NCBI RefSeq assembly: GCF_009617875.1
Contig: NZ_BLAV01000001.1
Location: forward strand, 3,100,001 to 3,164,000
DNA: 64,000 nucleotides
Origin: Prolixibacter sp. NT017
GTDB taxonomy: Bacteria; Bacteroidota; Bacteroidia; Bacteroidales; Prolixibacteraceae
Direction: 5' to 3'
Position 1 is the first letter of the stretch. Every line of letters starts with the position of its first letter. The notes under the pieces were generated by a model. That model was not told where the DNA came from. It was given only the letters and a program-made list of their open reading frames with translations, and ran no database searches. The position numbers and the translations under genes are program-made. This document shows positions 8,758-18,263 of the stretch, in pieces.

Positions 8758-8977
8758 AGTAATTTATTTAGTATTCGATATACTTATACATTGATTCGCG
8801 TAAGCGCAACAAAATTAATAATTGTGGGAAATCCATATAAGCAATTATTGCTTTCCCATAGAAGTTTGATAAAAGAAGAACGAAGCTTTCTTTATCATTG
8901 CACTGTTTTTGATGTAAATTGCAAAACAGAATGCTAGTAGAACAGTAACAAAAAACATCACATCATAAAGAAAGTTT
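8758..8977. other. Divergent intergenic region with interleaved inverted repeats
   Basis: AT-rich spacer between the divergent dehydrogenase and membrane-protein genes. AATAATTG (8817-8824) is complementary to CAATTATT (8842-8849), and TGGGAAA (8825-8831) to TTTCCCA (8852-8858). The two pairings are interleaved and mutually exclusive as simple hairpins. No clear TAnnTTTG box on either strand. Confidence 0.35.
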
Positions 8978-9589
8978 ATGCTGAAAACTGATAAAGTATT
9001 TGATCCCGAAAAAGTTGATTTCACTGAAAAAATGGCCGGATTGTCCGACCACGACCTGATTATTGCTTTGCGTAAGAGGAGTGATTATCATCCCAAAGCA
9101 GCAAAAGCAGCCATCGCTGAAGCCATACAACGCGGGATTATAGAAAGTGAAGATGATTTGGAAAGCGAAGAGTTCAAACCCATTCCTTTTAAGCGTTTGG
9201 GATTATTCGTGCGTGCTGAAAGCCAGAAGCAGGCAAGAGGAATCTTATCAAGCCTGATTTTAATTTTATACGTTTTTTCACTGATTCCTTTTTTGTACGG
9301 CGGAATCGATATTGCTTCAGGCGACTACCTGATGGCTGCCAAGAGTGCCATTCTGGGCGCTTTTACGTTGCATTTCGCATACCGGACCTCGAAGACAGAA
9401 CAACCGGCCGATGCGGTGAAGTTGATCATTGCGTCGACACTAACAGCACTTTTCAGCGTTTACCACTTCTGGTCGCAGCTGAGTGCTTTTGGCTACATGG
9501 AAATACTGGTCATTGTCGTGATTCTCGGACTCGTGCTATTTACGTCCATCAATGTCTGGCAGCTAACCAAACGACTTCGTTCTATATAA
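8978..9589 (+). CDS. Hypothetical four-helix membrane protein
   Basis: A 203-residue protein with a soluble N-terminal part of about 80 residues, partly helical and acidic (ESEDDLESEEFKPIPFK), then four predicted membrane segments (about 88-108, 115-132, 145-165, 172-192) and a short basic tail. The segment KAAKAAIAEAIQRGII resembles a short helical repeat seen in other Bacteroidota membrane proteins, but I do not recognise a named family. No operon partner: the next gene begins about 75 bp downstream and has its own signal peptide. Confidence 0.72.
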   Translation: MLKTDKVFDPEKVDFTEKMAGLSDHDLIIALRKRSDYHPKAAKAAIAEAIQRGIIESEDDLESEEFKPIPFKRLGLFVRAESQKQARGILSSLILILYVFSLIPFLYGGIDIASGDYLMAAKSAILGAFTLHFAYRTSKTEQPADAVKLIIASTLTALFSVYHFWSQLSAFGYMEILVIVVILGLVLFTSINVWQLTKRLRSI

Positions 9590-9665
9590 ATAGAAATTTG
9601 ATTTTTCGGTCACCCGAAAAAGTCTATTTGACAGGCTATATATGAAACCACAAAAAACCAGACCA

Positions 9666-10400
9666 ATGAAAAAAGAACTATTGTTTTTTCTCTTCCTGAT
9701 CTTTTCACTCGCGTTTACCACCTCTTGCAGCGCAGGTAAGCATGATAAAAACCCGGAGGACGGGAAAACACTCAACGTACAGGAGTTCAACTCCATTTCA
9801 CTTAGAGGAGGTTTTACCGTAAGCCTTTCTCAGGGTGATAAGTCTGGCATTTCAGTTGAAGCGCCCAACGCCCTGATGAACGAATTAAGAGTGTCAGTCG
9901 ATGATGGAGAACTGAAAATTGTCGACACCCGTTTTGAGCGCGGTGAACACCACGACGACTGGGAAAACATGGCCAGAAGAATTCATCTTAACATCACCAT
10001 AAAAAGTCTGAAAGATTTAAGAATCAGCGGCTACGTCAGTCTCAAAACAAAAGAGCCACTGATGACAGACAATCTGAACATTGATATTGAAGGCGGTGGC
10101 CGGTTAAGAATGGACCTGGTAACCGAAAAACTGGGAATTAATATTGAAGGTGGCGTAAGCATGGAACTGGGAGGACAGGTGCGGTACCTGACAAGTCACA
10201 TTGAAGGAGCCGGCAAGATTTCGGCCTATGATATGAAAGTGAACCGGGCAGACATTTCGATTAACGGAGCCGGTTATGCTTCGGTGAATGTAAGTGACCA
10301 CTTGAAAGTAGACATGGATGGCGTTGGATGGGTTCGGTACAAAGGAGACCCAATGGTCGAAAAAAATGTAGACGGTGTAGGATTTGTCTCTAAAGAATAA
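9666..10400 (+). CDS. Lipoprotein with GIN domain (DUF2807)
   Basis: Secreted 244-residue protein with a lipoprotein-type signal (MKKELLFFLFLIF...TTSC). An in-frame ATG at 9642 would put a basic extension before the signal, so 9666 is preferred. The rest is a right-handed beta-helix-like repeat with glycine-rich turns (IEGGGRLRMDL, IEGGVSMELGG, IEGAGKISAYD, INGAGYASVNV, MDGVGWVRYKG), typical of the putative auto-transporter adhesin head GIN domain. The role is unknown; surface or periplasmic location is inferred from the signal. Confidence 0.87.
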   Translation: MKKELLFFLFLIFSLAFTTSCSAGKHDKNPEDGKTLNVQEFNSISLRGGFTVSLSQGDKSGISVEAPNALMNELRVSVDDGELKIVDTRFERGEHHDDWENMARRIHLNITIKSLKDLRISGYVSLKTKEPLMTDNLNIDIEGGGRLRMDLVTEKLGINIEGGVSMELGGQVRYLTSHIEGAGKISAYDMKVNRADISINGAGYASVNVSDHLKVDMDGVGWVRYKGDPMVEKNVDGVGFVSKE

Positions 10401-10402
10401 AA

Positions 10403-10426
10403 AAAGCCGGGAAATATCCCGGCTTT
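10403..10426 (-). terminator. Terminator of arcB (bidirectional hairpin)
   Basis: Stem AAAGCCGGGA/TCCCGGCTTT with a four-base loop. The T run on the minus strand (GGCTTTTTTT) is strong; on the plus strand it is weak, so it mainly serves the minus-strand gene. Confidence 0.8.
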
Positions 10427-10450
10427 CACTTTTAGCTTTCCACAAACATA

Positions 10451-11452
10451 TTACTGACCCAGCGTTGCAACCATTATGGCTTTAATGGTATGCATCCGGT
10501 TTTCAGCCTCATCAAATACAATGGAAGCAGAACTTTCGAAAACGTCCTCGGTTACTTCCATTGCTTCTAATCCGAATTTCTGATAAATATCTTCACCTAC
10601 TTTGGTGTCGCGGTTATGGAATGCAGGCAGACAGTGCAGGAATTTCACATTCGGGTTACCGGTCATTTTCAGCACCTCGCTGTTTACCTGATAAGGTTTC
10701 AACAATTCAATCCGCTCTGCCCAAACTTCTTCGGGCTCACCCATCGATACCCAAACATCGGTGTACAGGAAGTCGCAATCTTTTACCGCTTCGGCAACAT
10801 TGTCGGTTACGGTAATTTTCGCTCCTGTTTCCTTCGCTATTTCGCGGCAAACATTCTGCAATTCCTCCGACGGTTGACTTGCTGCAGGTGCTGCTGCGCG
10901 GAAATCCATTCCCATTTTGGCAGCTCCTACCATCAGTGAGTTCCCCATATTGTTGCGGGCATCGCCCAGGTAGGCAAACTTCACTTTCGAAAGGGGCTTA
11001 TCGGTATGCTCCATCATGGTCAGGAAATCAGCCAAAATCTGCGTCGGGTGAAATTCATTGGTCAAACCGTTCCAAACCGGTACGCCGGCGTATTTTCCCA
11101 ACTCCTCAACGATATCCTGTCCGAAACCACGGTATTCAATTCCGTCATACATGCGTCCCAACACACGGGCAGTATCTTTCATCGATTCTTTGTGACCAAT
11201 CTGTGAGCCACTCGGGCCTAAATAGGTAACATTGGCTCCCTGATCGTGTGCAGCCACCTCGAAAGCACACCGCGTGCGGGTTGACGATTTTTCAAAAATG
11301 AGCGCAATGTTTTTCCCTTTCATGCGAGGCTGTTCGGTACCTGCATACTTGGCAGCTTTCAAGTCAGCCGACAATTTCAACAGATGCTTTATTTCTTCCG
11401 GAGTGAAATCGAGTAATTTCAGAAAATTCCGGTTACGTAAATTGAATGCCAT
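10451..11452 (-). CDS. arcB: Ornithine carbamoyltransferase, probably catabolic
   Basis: Converts ornithine plus carbamoyl phosphate to citrulline, or the reverse. The carbamoyl-phosphate motif STRTRCAFE (about residue 56), HPTQ (about 134) and the ornithine-binding HCLPAFH (about 270) are present, marking a true ornithine enzyme rather than the N-acetyl- or N-succinyl-ornithine transcarbamylase used for arginine synthesis in many Bacteroidota. Length 333 fits. It lies 97 bp after carbamate kinase on the same strand, so the likely direction is citrulline phosphorolysis feeding ATP synthesis. No arginine deiminase gene is in the window. Confidence 0.93.
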   Translation of the reverse strand: MAFNLRNRNFLKLLDFTPEEIKHLLKLSADLKAAKYAGTEQPRMKGKNIALIFEKSSTRTRCAFEVAAHDQGANVTYLGPSGSQIGHKESMKDTARVLGRMYDGIEYRGFGQDIVEELGKYAGVPVWNGLTNEFHPTQILADFLTMMEHTDKPLSKVKFAYLGDARNNMGNSLMVGAAKMGMDFRAAAPAASQPSEELQNVCREIAKETGAKITVTDNVAEAVKDCDFLYTDVWVSMGEPEEVWAERIELLKPYQVNSEVLKMTGNPNVKFLHCLPAFHNRDTKVGEDIYQKFGLEAMEVTEDVFESSASIVFDEAENRMHTIKAIMVATLGQ

Positions 11453-11549
11453 TTTTTTGATGTTTTTATGATGCTATTAAATGATTTACAAAATTGATAA
11501 TTCTCCGCCGGTCCACCTAACTTTTATTTCCCGGTTAACCGGAAAAAGG

Positions 11550-12506
11550 TTAATCATCGTAGTGCATGGTAATTTTTGAACCGTATGATTTATCGGCCAA
11601 TTTCTTTGCTTCCGTAATCACCGATTTCTTTCCGCCATTCTCCACAAAATTCAATGCAGCTCTGATTTTCGGAGCCATATTTCCTTCGCCAAAGGTACCG
11701 GCTTCGAGATATTTCATGGTATCGGCGTGATCCAGAAATTCCAGTTTTTCCTGCGTAGGCAACCCGAAATCTTTGTATATGAAAGAAACATCGGTCAAAA
11801 TGTACAACTCATCGGCACCAATACTGGAAGCCAGTGTAGCTGAAGCCAAATCTTTATCTACGACGGCATCAACCGTACGGCAATCCTTGTTCTCATCGAA
11901 ATAAACCGGGATACCGCCACCACCGGCTGCAATCACAATATTTCCCTGTCGTGCCAGTGATTCGATCACCTCCTTATTCATTACCTGCTTGGGAAACGGC
12001 GATGATACCACACGGCGCCAACCGCCTTCTTTTTTCGGGCTCGGTTTGAATGCCCAACCTTTTTCTTCCTGCAGTTTTTTCGCCTGCTCTTCAGTATAAA
12101 TCATGCCAACCCGCTTGGTTGGATCCTGGAACGCCGGATCATCCTTGTCCACTTCCACCATGCTAATCATGGAAATAATATTTCGCTGTATTCCATGTTT
12201 ATTCAGCAAGTTTCTGAACATCCTTTCAATCATGTAACCTATTCCGCCCTGCGAATCTGCCACGCATACGTCCAATGGCATGGGAGCAACACCATACATT
12301 TGCTCTCCGGCGTCGTTCCGCAACAGGATATTTCCCACCTGCGGTCCGTTACCATGGGAAATTACCAGGTCGTACCCTTCCTTTAACAGGAAAACAAGAT
12401 TCTCCAGCGTATCCATCGTATTGGATTCCTGCTGCTCGATGGTACCTTTTTCATCTCCGCGAAGTAAGGCATTGCCACCCAGGGCCACCACTGCCAATTT
12501 ATTCAT
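11550..12506 (-). CDS. arcC: Carbamate kinase
   Basis: Transfers phosphate from carbamoyl phosphate to ADP, giving ATP, CO2 and ammonia. This 318-residue member of the amino-acid kinase fold has the nucleotide and substrate motifs ALGGNALL (residue 8), SHGNGPQVG (about 50), DSQGGIGYM (about 84) and AAGGGGIPV (about 190). It is first in a two-gene minus-strand unit with arcB. A CCGGTTAACCGG palindrome (11531-11542) in the 97-bp gap may be a weak terminator or operator. Confidence 0.95.
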   Translation of the reverse strand: MNKLAVVALGGNALLRGDEKGTIEQQESNTMDTLENLVFLLKEGYDLVISHGNGPQVGNILLRNDAGEQMYGVAPMPLDVCVADSQGGIGYMIERMFRNLLNKHGIQRNIISMISMVEVDKDDPAFQDPTKRVGMIYTEEQAKKLQEEKGWAFKPSPKKEGGWRRVVSSPFPKQVMNKEVIESLARQGNIVIAAGGGGIPVYFDENKDCRTVDAVVDKDLASATLASSIGADELYILTDVSFIYKDFGLPTQEKLEFLDHADTMKYLEAGTFGEGNMAPKIRAALNFVENGGKKSVITEAKKLADKSYGSKITMHYDD

Positions 12507-12818
12507 AGTTTTATGTTATTAATTTTTCTGAATTTTGCCCTAAATTAGCGAGTTGAAGCTCCTGTTCTCTCTACTAAGTTCATGCTTTGCAGCAACATTT
12601 GATAGTTTGAACAATTAAGAATCAGGTAAGCTACAAATCACAACATTCGGCACTGTAATTGCTTGCAAAAAGAAAGAAATTCGAACCGTGGGGAAAGATG
12701 ATTTTCGTCACACTCCTTATTTGATGTTCCGCTCAAGGCACATCACGCGTTAAAAATTTGGTTAAATTTGCAGAGCATTAGCATATTTTTCATTCAGATT
12801 TAAACCTTTATCAGGTAA
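12507..12818. other. Divergent intergenic region arcC/ftsK
   Basis: 312 bp between divergent genes. The only element I can support is the TAAATTTG box before ftsK. No hairpin, riboswitch or repeat seen. Confidence 0.4.
12763..12770 (+). promoter_or_regulatory. Candidate -7 box of ftsK
   Basis: TAAATTTG fits TAnnTTTG, about 49 bp before the ftsK start codon. Confidence 0.4.
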
Positions 12819-15263
12819 ATGGCCAGGAAAAAGACCTCAAATACTTCCAGAAAAAAAAATCAAAAATCCAACCTCAGGAACCGTCTGAGCAAACTCAGTA
12901 ACTGGGAACGAGTCGGTGGAGTTCTTTCCATCGGACTGTTTTTCTTTGCTCTCTATTTGTTCATTTCACTCATTTCCTTTCTCCTTTCGGGAGGAGCTGA
13001 CCAAAGTCAGCTGAGCCTTACGGCACGCGAGATTTTGACCAATCCCAATTTGAAAATTGAGAACGTAGGTGGAAAATGGGGAGCCAACATGGCCGACTGG
13101 TTCATTAACCGGGGTATTGGTCTCGCCTCCTTTGGCGTTGTATATCTGTTGTTGATACTCGCCATCAAATTGGGACGAATCCATAAAGTTTCGCTGTCGA
13201 GAAACTTTGGCTACGGAATATTTCTCATCATATGGACATCGGTAGCTCTGGGTTATTTTATGGCGCCGCTTTATGAACAATCATACCTGTACCCGGGTGG
13301 TGCTTACGGTTTTTTCATCAGTCAATGGTTTAATTCCGTTATCGGGAATGTGGGAACCTTCTTCCTGTTGATGGCTACCATGTTAATCTGCATTATCATT
13401 GCCTTCGAGAATGCCTGGCCGGTGATGCGCAAGTGGATGACCCGTGCGAAGAAGCAGCCGGCAACCGACGCCCCGCTCTCCGATGAGGAAGTTTATTCAG
13501 AGCCCAAGGCTCCCGTTATCAACGAAAAAGACGATGCTTTTGCTAAAGTTGTTGAAGAAGACGACGAGGTGGAAGTGGTGTATGCCGACGACAAAAACAA
13601 AAAAGAAGATATTGAAATAGAGCTCGAACCTGAACCGGAAGAAGATTCTACTCAGAAGAAAACGGATGACAAGAAAGAAGAAGGTCCAAAAGATCCGGAA
13701 CTGGAAGTGGAGAAACGAAAAGAAGACGATATTGTGGATTCCATTCAGCAGGATCTGTCAGAAGATTACGACCCAACACTTGATCTTTCCAGGTATGAGT
13801 TCCCTTCACTCGATTTACTGAAAGAGTGGTCGACCGGAAACCCGCAGGTAACCAACGAAGAGTTGATTGCAAACAAAAACCGGATCGTCGAGACGCTGAA
13901 AAATTACAACATCGAGATCGTCAAAATTAAGGCGACTTCCGGTCCCACTATTACGTTGTACGAGATTGTTCCGGCGCCGGGAATCCGTATTTCCAAAATC
14001 AAAAACCTGGAGGATGACATTGCTCTGAGTCTGGCAGCTTTGGGAATCCGGATTATTGCACCAATTCCCGGAAAGGGAACCGTTGGTATTGAAGTTCCGA
14101 ACCGGAAACCGGAAATTGTTTCCATGCGCTCCATTATTGCTTCACGCACTTTCCAGGAATCGGAATACGAACTGCCGATTGCTTTGGGAAAAACCATCTC
14201 GAACGAAACGTACGCCGTCGATTTGACCAAAATGCCGCATATTCTGGTTGCCGGTGCTACCGGTCAGGGTAAATCGGTTGGTTTGAATGCCATCATTACT
14301 TCGTTGGTATACAAAAAACATCCGTCGCAGTTGAAGTTTGTTTTTGTTGACCCGAAAAAGGTGGAATTGAATCTGTACTCGGTGATGGAAAAACATTTCC
14401 TGGCCAAAATGCCCGGGGAAGACGACCCGATTATCACGGATGTGCAGAAAGTAAAAAACACGCTGAACTCCCTGAACCTGGAAATGGATAACCGGTACGA
14501 TTTGCTGAAAAAAGCCCATGCCCGGAACATCAAGGAGTACAACCAGAAATTTATTTCAAGAAGATTAAATCCGGAAAAAGGTTTCCGGTACCTGCCCTAT
14601 ATTGTGGTCGTTATCGATGAGTTTGCCGACCTGATTATGACGGCCGGCAAAGAAATTGAATTGCCCATCGCCCGGATTGCCCAATTGGCCCGGGCCGTTG
14701 GTATTCATATGATCATCGCAACGCAGCGTCCTTCGACCAATATTATTACCGGTGTCATCAAAGCCAACTTCCCGGCAAGGATTGCTTTCCGCGTGGCCTC
14801 GATGGTTGACTCCAGAACTATTCTTGATTCGCCCGGAGCCAACCAGTTGATCGGAAAAGGTGATATGCTGGTTTCCACCGGAAGCAGCCTCACACGTGTG
14901 CAGTGTGCTTTCGTCGATACCCCGGAAGTAGAATCGATTGTACACTTCATTGGCGAGCAACCAGGTTATCCTACTGCTTTCTTGCTGCCAGAATACATGG
15001 ATGAAAATTCGGATGAGCCTGGTGCTGTTGATTTGAAAAATCGCGATGATTTATTTGATGAAGCGGCAAGGTTGGTCGTTTTAAACCAGACAGGTTCCAC
15101 TTCAGCCATCCAACGGAAATTTTCTATCGGTTACAACCGGGCAGGCCGAATTATGGACCAACTGGAGGCTGCCGGCGTAGTAGGTCCCAACGAAGGAAGC
15201 AAAGCACGACAGGTATTATTACAGGATGAATATTCTTTGGAACAATTATTGAATAACCTTTAA
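12819..15263 (+). CDS. ftsK: DNA translocase FtsK/SpoIIIE
   Basis: Septal DNA pump that moves chromosome termini and coordinates XerCD dimer resolution. A basic N-terminus is followed by about four membrane helices (residues 30-200), a long acidic Glu/Asp/Lys-rich linker (about 215-310), then the alpha/beta motor with Walker A GATGQGKS (about 478) and Walker B VVVIDEFADL (about 595). The C-terminal winged-helix gamma domain ends QVLLQDEYSLEQLLNNL. Length 814 is normal for Bacteroidota. It precedes lolA by 34 bp, a pairing likely to be co-transcribed. A xerD gene lies 3 kb downstream. Confidence 0.96.
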   Translation: MARKKTSNTSRKKNQKSNLRNRLSKLSNWERVGGVLSIGLFFFALYLFISLISFLLSGGADQSQLSLTAREILTNPNLKIENVGGKWGANMADWFINRGIGLASFGVVYLLLILAIKLGRIHKVSLSRNFGYGIFLIIWTSVALGYFMAPLYEQSYLYPGGAYGFFISQWFNSVIGNVGTFFLLMATMLICIIIAFENAWPVMRKWMTRAKKQPATDAPLSDEEVYSEPKAPVINEKDDAFAKVVEEDDEVEVVYADDKNKKEDIEIELEPEPEEDSTQKKTDDKKEEGPKDPELEVEKRKEDDIVDSIQQDLSEDYDPTLDLSRYEFPSLDLLKEWSTGNPQVTNEELIANKNRIVETLKNYNIEIVKIKATSGPTITLYEIVPAPGIRISKIKNLEDDIALSLAALGIRIIAPIPGKGTVGIEVPNRKPEIVSMRSIIASRTFQESEYELPIALGKTISNETYAVDLTKMPHILVAGATGQGKSVGLNAIITSLVYKKHPSQLKFVFVDPKKVELNLYSVMEKHFLAKMPGEDDPIITDVQKVKNTLNSLNLEMDNRYDLLKKAHARNIKEYNQKFISRRLNPEKGFRYLPYIVVVIDEFADLIMTAGKEIELPIARIAQLARAVGIHMIIATQRPSTNIITGVIKANFPARIAFRVASMVDSRTILDSPGANQLIGKGDMLVSTGSSLTRVQCAFVDTPEVESIVHFIGEQPGYPTAFLLPEYMDENSDEPGAVDLKNRDDLFDEAARLVVLNQTGSTSAIQRKFSIGYNRAGRIMDQLEAAGVVGPNEGSKARQVLLQDEYSLEQLLNNL

Positions 15264-15297
15264 AAAAACAAAGCCCTTGTTAAGCGGGAGTACAAAC

Positions 15298-15957
15298 ATG
15301 AGTAGAATGAAGAATTTTACATTAACCGTCTTGCTCGTCATGACAACCAGTCTGCTGTTTGCTCAGCAGGATAACAAAGCGAAAGAAATCCTCGATAAGC
15401 TTTCGGCAACAACAAAAAGCTATAAGACCATTCAGATCGATTTTTCCTTTACCCTGGAAAACCAGCAGGAAGACATCAAAGAAACAAACAGTGGCTGGGT
15501 AGCTTTGAAAGGTGACAAATACCGGTTGCATATGCCGGCTTTAGGTATGGATGTTTACTCAGATGGAAAGACCAACTGGAGTTATCTTCCGGATGCCGGT
15601 GAAGTAAATGTAACGGACAATACGCCCGGACAGGACAACTCACTTAATCCGGCCAACCTTTTCACTATGTATGAAAAAGGTTTCAAATACCGGTACATTG
15701 GAGAAGAAAAAGTGGATGGCAAAAATGCATATGTGATTGACCTTTATCCGAAAGATCTGAAAAAAGATTTCACTAGGGTTAAGCTCTATGTTGACGCAGC
15801 CAAATACCATATCATTAAGGCAATTACCTACAGTAAGGATGGCAACATTTACACGGTTGCATTGAAGAATATGAAAACCAACAAGGATTTACCCGACAGT
15901 TATTTCAAATTCGATACTTCGAAACATCCGGACGTCGATGTTATTGATATGCGGTAA
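15298..15957 (+). CDS. lolA: LolA-like outer-membrane lipoprotein carrier
   Basis: Periplasmic chaperone that carries lipoproteins from the LolCDE exporter to the outer membrane. The signal peptide MKNFTLTVLLVMTTSLLFAQ is followed by a LolA-type unclosed beta barrel (AKEILDKLSATTKSYKTIQIDFSF and later KDFTRVKLYVDAAKYHII). ATG codons at 15298 and 15307 both keep the signal; GGGAG sits 8 bp before 15298. It directly follows ftsK. Distant LolA paralogues such as LolA-like polyketide-cluster proteins exist, but the context favours the housekeeping carrier. Confidence 0.88.
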   Translation: MSRMKNFTLTVLLVMTTSLLFAQQDNKAKEILDKLSATTKSYKTIQIDFSFTLENQQEDIKETNSGWVALKGDKYRLHMPALGMDVYSDGKTNWSYLPDAGEVNVTDNTPGQDNSLNPANLFTMYEKGFKYRYIGEEKVDGKNAYVIDLYPKDLKKDFTRVKLYVDAAKYHIIKAITYSKDGNIYTVALKNMKTNKDLPDSYFKFDTSKHPDVDVIDMR

Positions 15958-15979
15958 TCAAAAAAATTAAAGACATAAG

Positions 15980-16010
15980 AAAGCTGACTCGAAAACGGGT
16001 CAGCTTTTTA
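15980..16010 (+). terminator. Terminator of ftsK-lolA
   Basis: Stem AAAGCTGACTCG/CGGGTCAGCTTT with an AAAA loop and T tail on the plus strand. It may also stop the convergent pyk transcript. Confidence 0.85.
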
Positions 16011-16031
16011 TATCGAGATTTCCTGTATTTC

Positions 16032-17477
16032 TCATTTATTCTTGGCGCCGGAATCTGATTTATTCTTCCGGGTCAACTGTCCTACTTCGGCAATCTCCAT
16101 AAACGACGTTCCGCCGCCAACACCAAAGCTTCCGCCGACATAAACTACTTTGTCTTCCTCGGCCAGGCAACCTTCTTCCACCAAACCGCGAAGTGCGTGT
16201 TTAACCAGCTTATCTTTGTTCTTTTTCACCACAATTTCACTGGCGTGAATACCATACGAAAGTGCAAGCTCCCTCTTCACTTGTCCGGTGTGACACTTAG
16301 CATATACCGGACGACCACTACGGAATGCGGCCAGGTAACGTGCTGTTCTTCCCGTTAGGGTATCAGTAACAATGGCTTTTACATCCAGTTCTTCAGCGGC
16401 CATCACAGCAGCTTCCGACAAGAATGCAGGTACTTCACCATCGAGACGTGGTACCGGCAGGTCGTTTCGCTTATCCTTGCTTTTTTCGACTTCCATGGCA
16501 ATGCGGGTCATGGTTTCAACCGCTTCAATCGGATAACTTCCGTAAGCTGTTTCACCCGAAAGCATAATCGCATCCGTGCGGGCATAAATGGCATTGGCCA
16601 CATCACTTACCTCGGCACGGGTTGGCCTTGGATTCTGAATCATAGTATGCAACATCTGCGTAGCGATAATTACCGGCTTTTTCCGTTGTACGCATCGGCG
16701 GATAATGTGTCGCTGAACTCCCGGAATTTTCTCGGCAGGAATTTCAATTCCCAAATCACCGCGGGCAACCATAATACCATAAGCGTAATCCAAAATCTCG
16801 TCGACATTATTGACACCGTCCAGATTCTCAATTTTTGCTATGATTTTGATTTTACTACCCTTGCGGTCGAGAATTTCCTGAACAGCCAGTACATCCTCTT
16901 TATTACGCACAAATGAGTGAGCAATGAAATCCAAACCATTATCTACAGCCCATTCGATGAACATTTCATCTTTCGGTGAAATAGCCGGCAGCGAGAATGA
17001 AACTCCCGGAACATTGATACTCTTCCGGTTTTTGATTTCGCCGTCGTTGACAACTACCGCCTCTAGCGCGTCGTCTTTTAAGGCTTCCACCTTCAGCTCC
17101 AGTTCTCCGTCGTCAATCAAGACCGAACGGTCAACTGACACGTCTTTGGCAAAACCAGGATAATCAACGTAAAGAACTTCTTTACTGGATTCTCCTTCAC
17201 CTCCTTTAATCAAAAGGCGATCGCCCTTCTTCACAACGATGGGCTCAGCAATATTTTTAGTCCTGACTTCAGGTCCTTTGGTATCGAGTAAAATAGCCAG
17301 AGAATCGGATACAGCCCGGACATCCTTTACCAGTTGCAAAGCAGTTTCGGGAGTTTGGTGCGCCGTATTGATTCGGACAACATTCATCCCAGCATTGTAC
17401 AATTTTGAAATAAATTCCGGATTACTGGTTTTGTCGGAAAGCGTCGCGACAATTTTGGTGTGCTTGTTTCGATTCAT
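16032..17477 (-). CDS. pyk: Pyruvate kinase
   Basis: PEP plus ADP to pyruvate plus ATP. Seen: LLDTKGPEVRT near residue 65, KIIAKIENLDGVNN (catalytic Lys/Glu), MVARGDLGIEIP and the signature region RAEVSDVANAI. The usual NFSHG near residue 35 reads INTAHQTPE, a divergence seen in this phylum's enzymes as far as I recall. The 481-residue length covers the A, B and C domains; the tail KNKSDSGAKNK is basic. It stands alone and converges on lolA. Confidence 0.95.
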   Translation of the reverse strand: MNRNKHTKIVATLSDKTSNPEFISKLYNAGMNVVRINTAHQTPETALQLVKDVRAVSDSLAILLDTKGPEVRTKNIAEPIVVKKGDRLLIKGGEGESSKEVLYVDYPGFAKDVSVDRSVLIDDGELELKVEALKDDALEAVVVNDGEIKNRKSINVPGVSFSLPAISPKDEMFIEWAVDNGLDFIAHSFVRNKEDVLAVQEILDRKGSKIKIIAKIENLDGVNNVDEILDYAYGIMVARGDLGIEIPAEKIPGVQRHIIRRCVQRKKPVIIATQMLHTMIQNPRPTRAEVSDVANAIYARTDAIMLSGETAYGSYPIEAVETMTRIAMEVEKSKDKRNDLPVPRLDGEVPAFLSEAAVMAAEELDVKAIVTDTLTGRTARYLAAFRSGRPVYAKCHTGQVKRELALSYGIHASEIVVKKNKDKLVKHALRGLVEEGCLAEEDKVVYVGGSFGVGGGTSFMEIAEVGQLTRKNKSDSGAKNK

Positions 17478-17682
17478 CTTGATAGAAAGATATTTTAATA
17501 TAGTAATTGGCCGCGAAATTAAGTGATTTCAGCAAATGCCAGCTCTTTTCACCTCTCTAACAGCAGGAAATAAGATTTGTTTAATATGCCGGGAGTGCAG
17601 AACACATATAACCCACTGATTTTATTTCAGATAAATAAAAACTTAATCTATCGGGGCGCCATAACATTAAAATTACATTCCG

Positions 17683-18099
17683 TCAGGCAAGAAAACTTTC
17701 CACCGCCAACCGGTATGAATCGAGACCAAACCCCATGATACTTCCTTTGCAAACCGGGCCAATCAGCGATTCATGCCGGAAACTCTCGCGCGTCAGAATA
17801 TTGGAAATGTGAACTTCGATCACCGTTGAATTAATTCCGGAAATCGCATCGCGAATGGCAACGGACGTATGCGTGTACGCTCCGGCATTGATAATTATTC
17901 CCTCAGCCGAAAAACCAACTTCATGCAACTTGTTGACAATCTCTCCTTCTACATTCGATTGAAAATAATCAAACTCGATTTGAGGAAACCGTTCTCTCAA
18001 TTTTACGTAATATTCATCAAAGGACTGATTTCCATAGATGGTCTTCTCTCTAATGCCCAAAAGATTAAGGTTTGGGCCATTTATTAAAATAATTTTCAT
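17683..18099 (-). CDS. aroQ: Type II 3-dehydroquinate dehydratase
   Basis: Shikimate-pathway enzyme, 138 residues, forming dodecamers in the family. All key parts are present: INGPNLNLLG (residue 4), the lid segment IREKTIYGN with the catalytic Tyr, QSNVEGE, NAGAYTHTS and the catalytic-His motif EVHISN followed by RESFRHES. Divergent from xerD, an arrangement found repeatedly in Bacteroidota. Confidence 0.96.
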   Translation of the reverse strand: MKIILINGPNLNLLGIREKTIYGNQSFDEYYVKLRERFPQIEFDYFQSNVEGEIVNKLHEVGFSAEGIIINAGAYTHTSVAIRDAISGINSTVIEVHISNILTRESFRHESLIGPVCKGSIMGFGLDSYRLAVESFLA

Positions 18100-18263
18100 T
18101 TAACTCAGATAATTCTTATATTTAACTAGATGTCAAAAAGAAAACATCATATTATTTCAAAACCTTTTCTTCCATCCCCCCTGGCATTTTTAACAATAAT
18201 AAATGTTTTCTTAAACCAAATTTATTTAAAATTGTTACAAGTTAAAACTAAAATTGCTTCATT

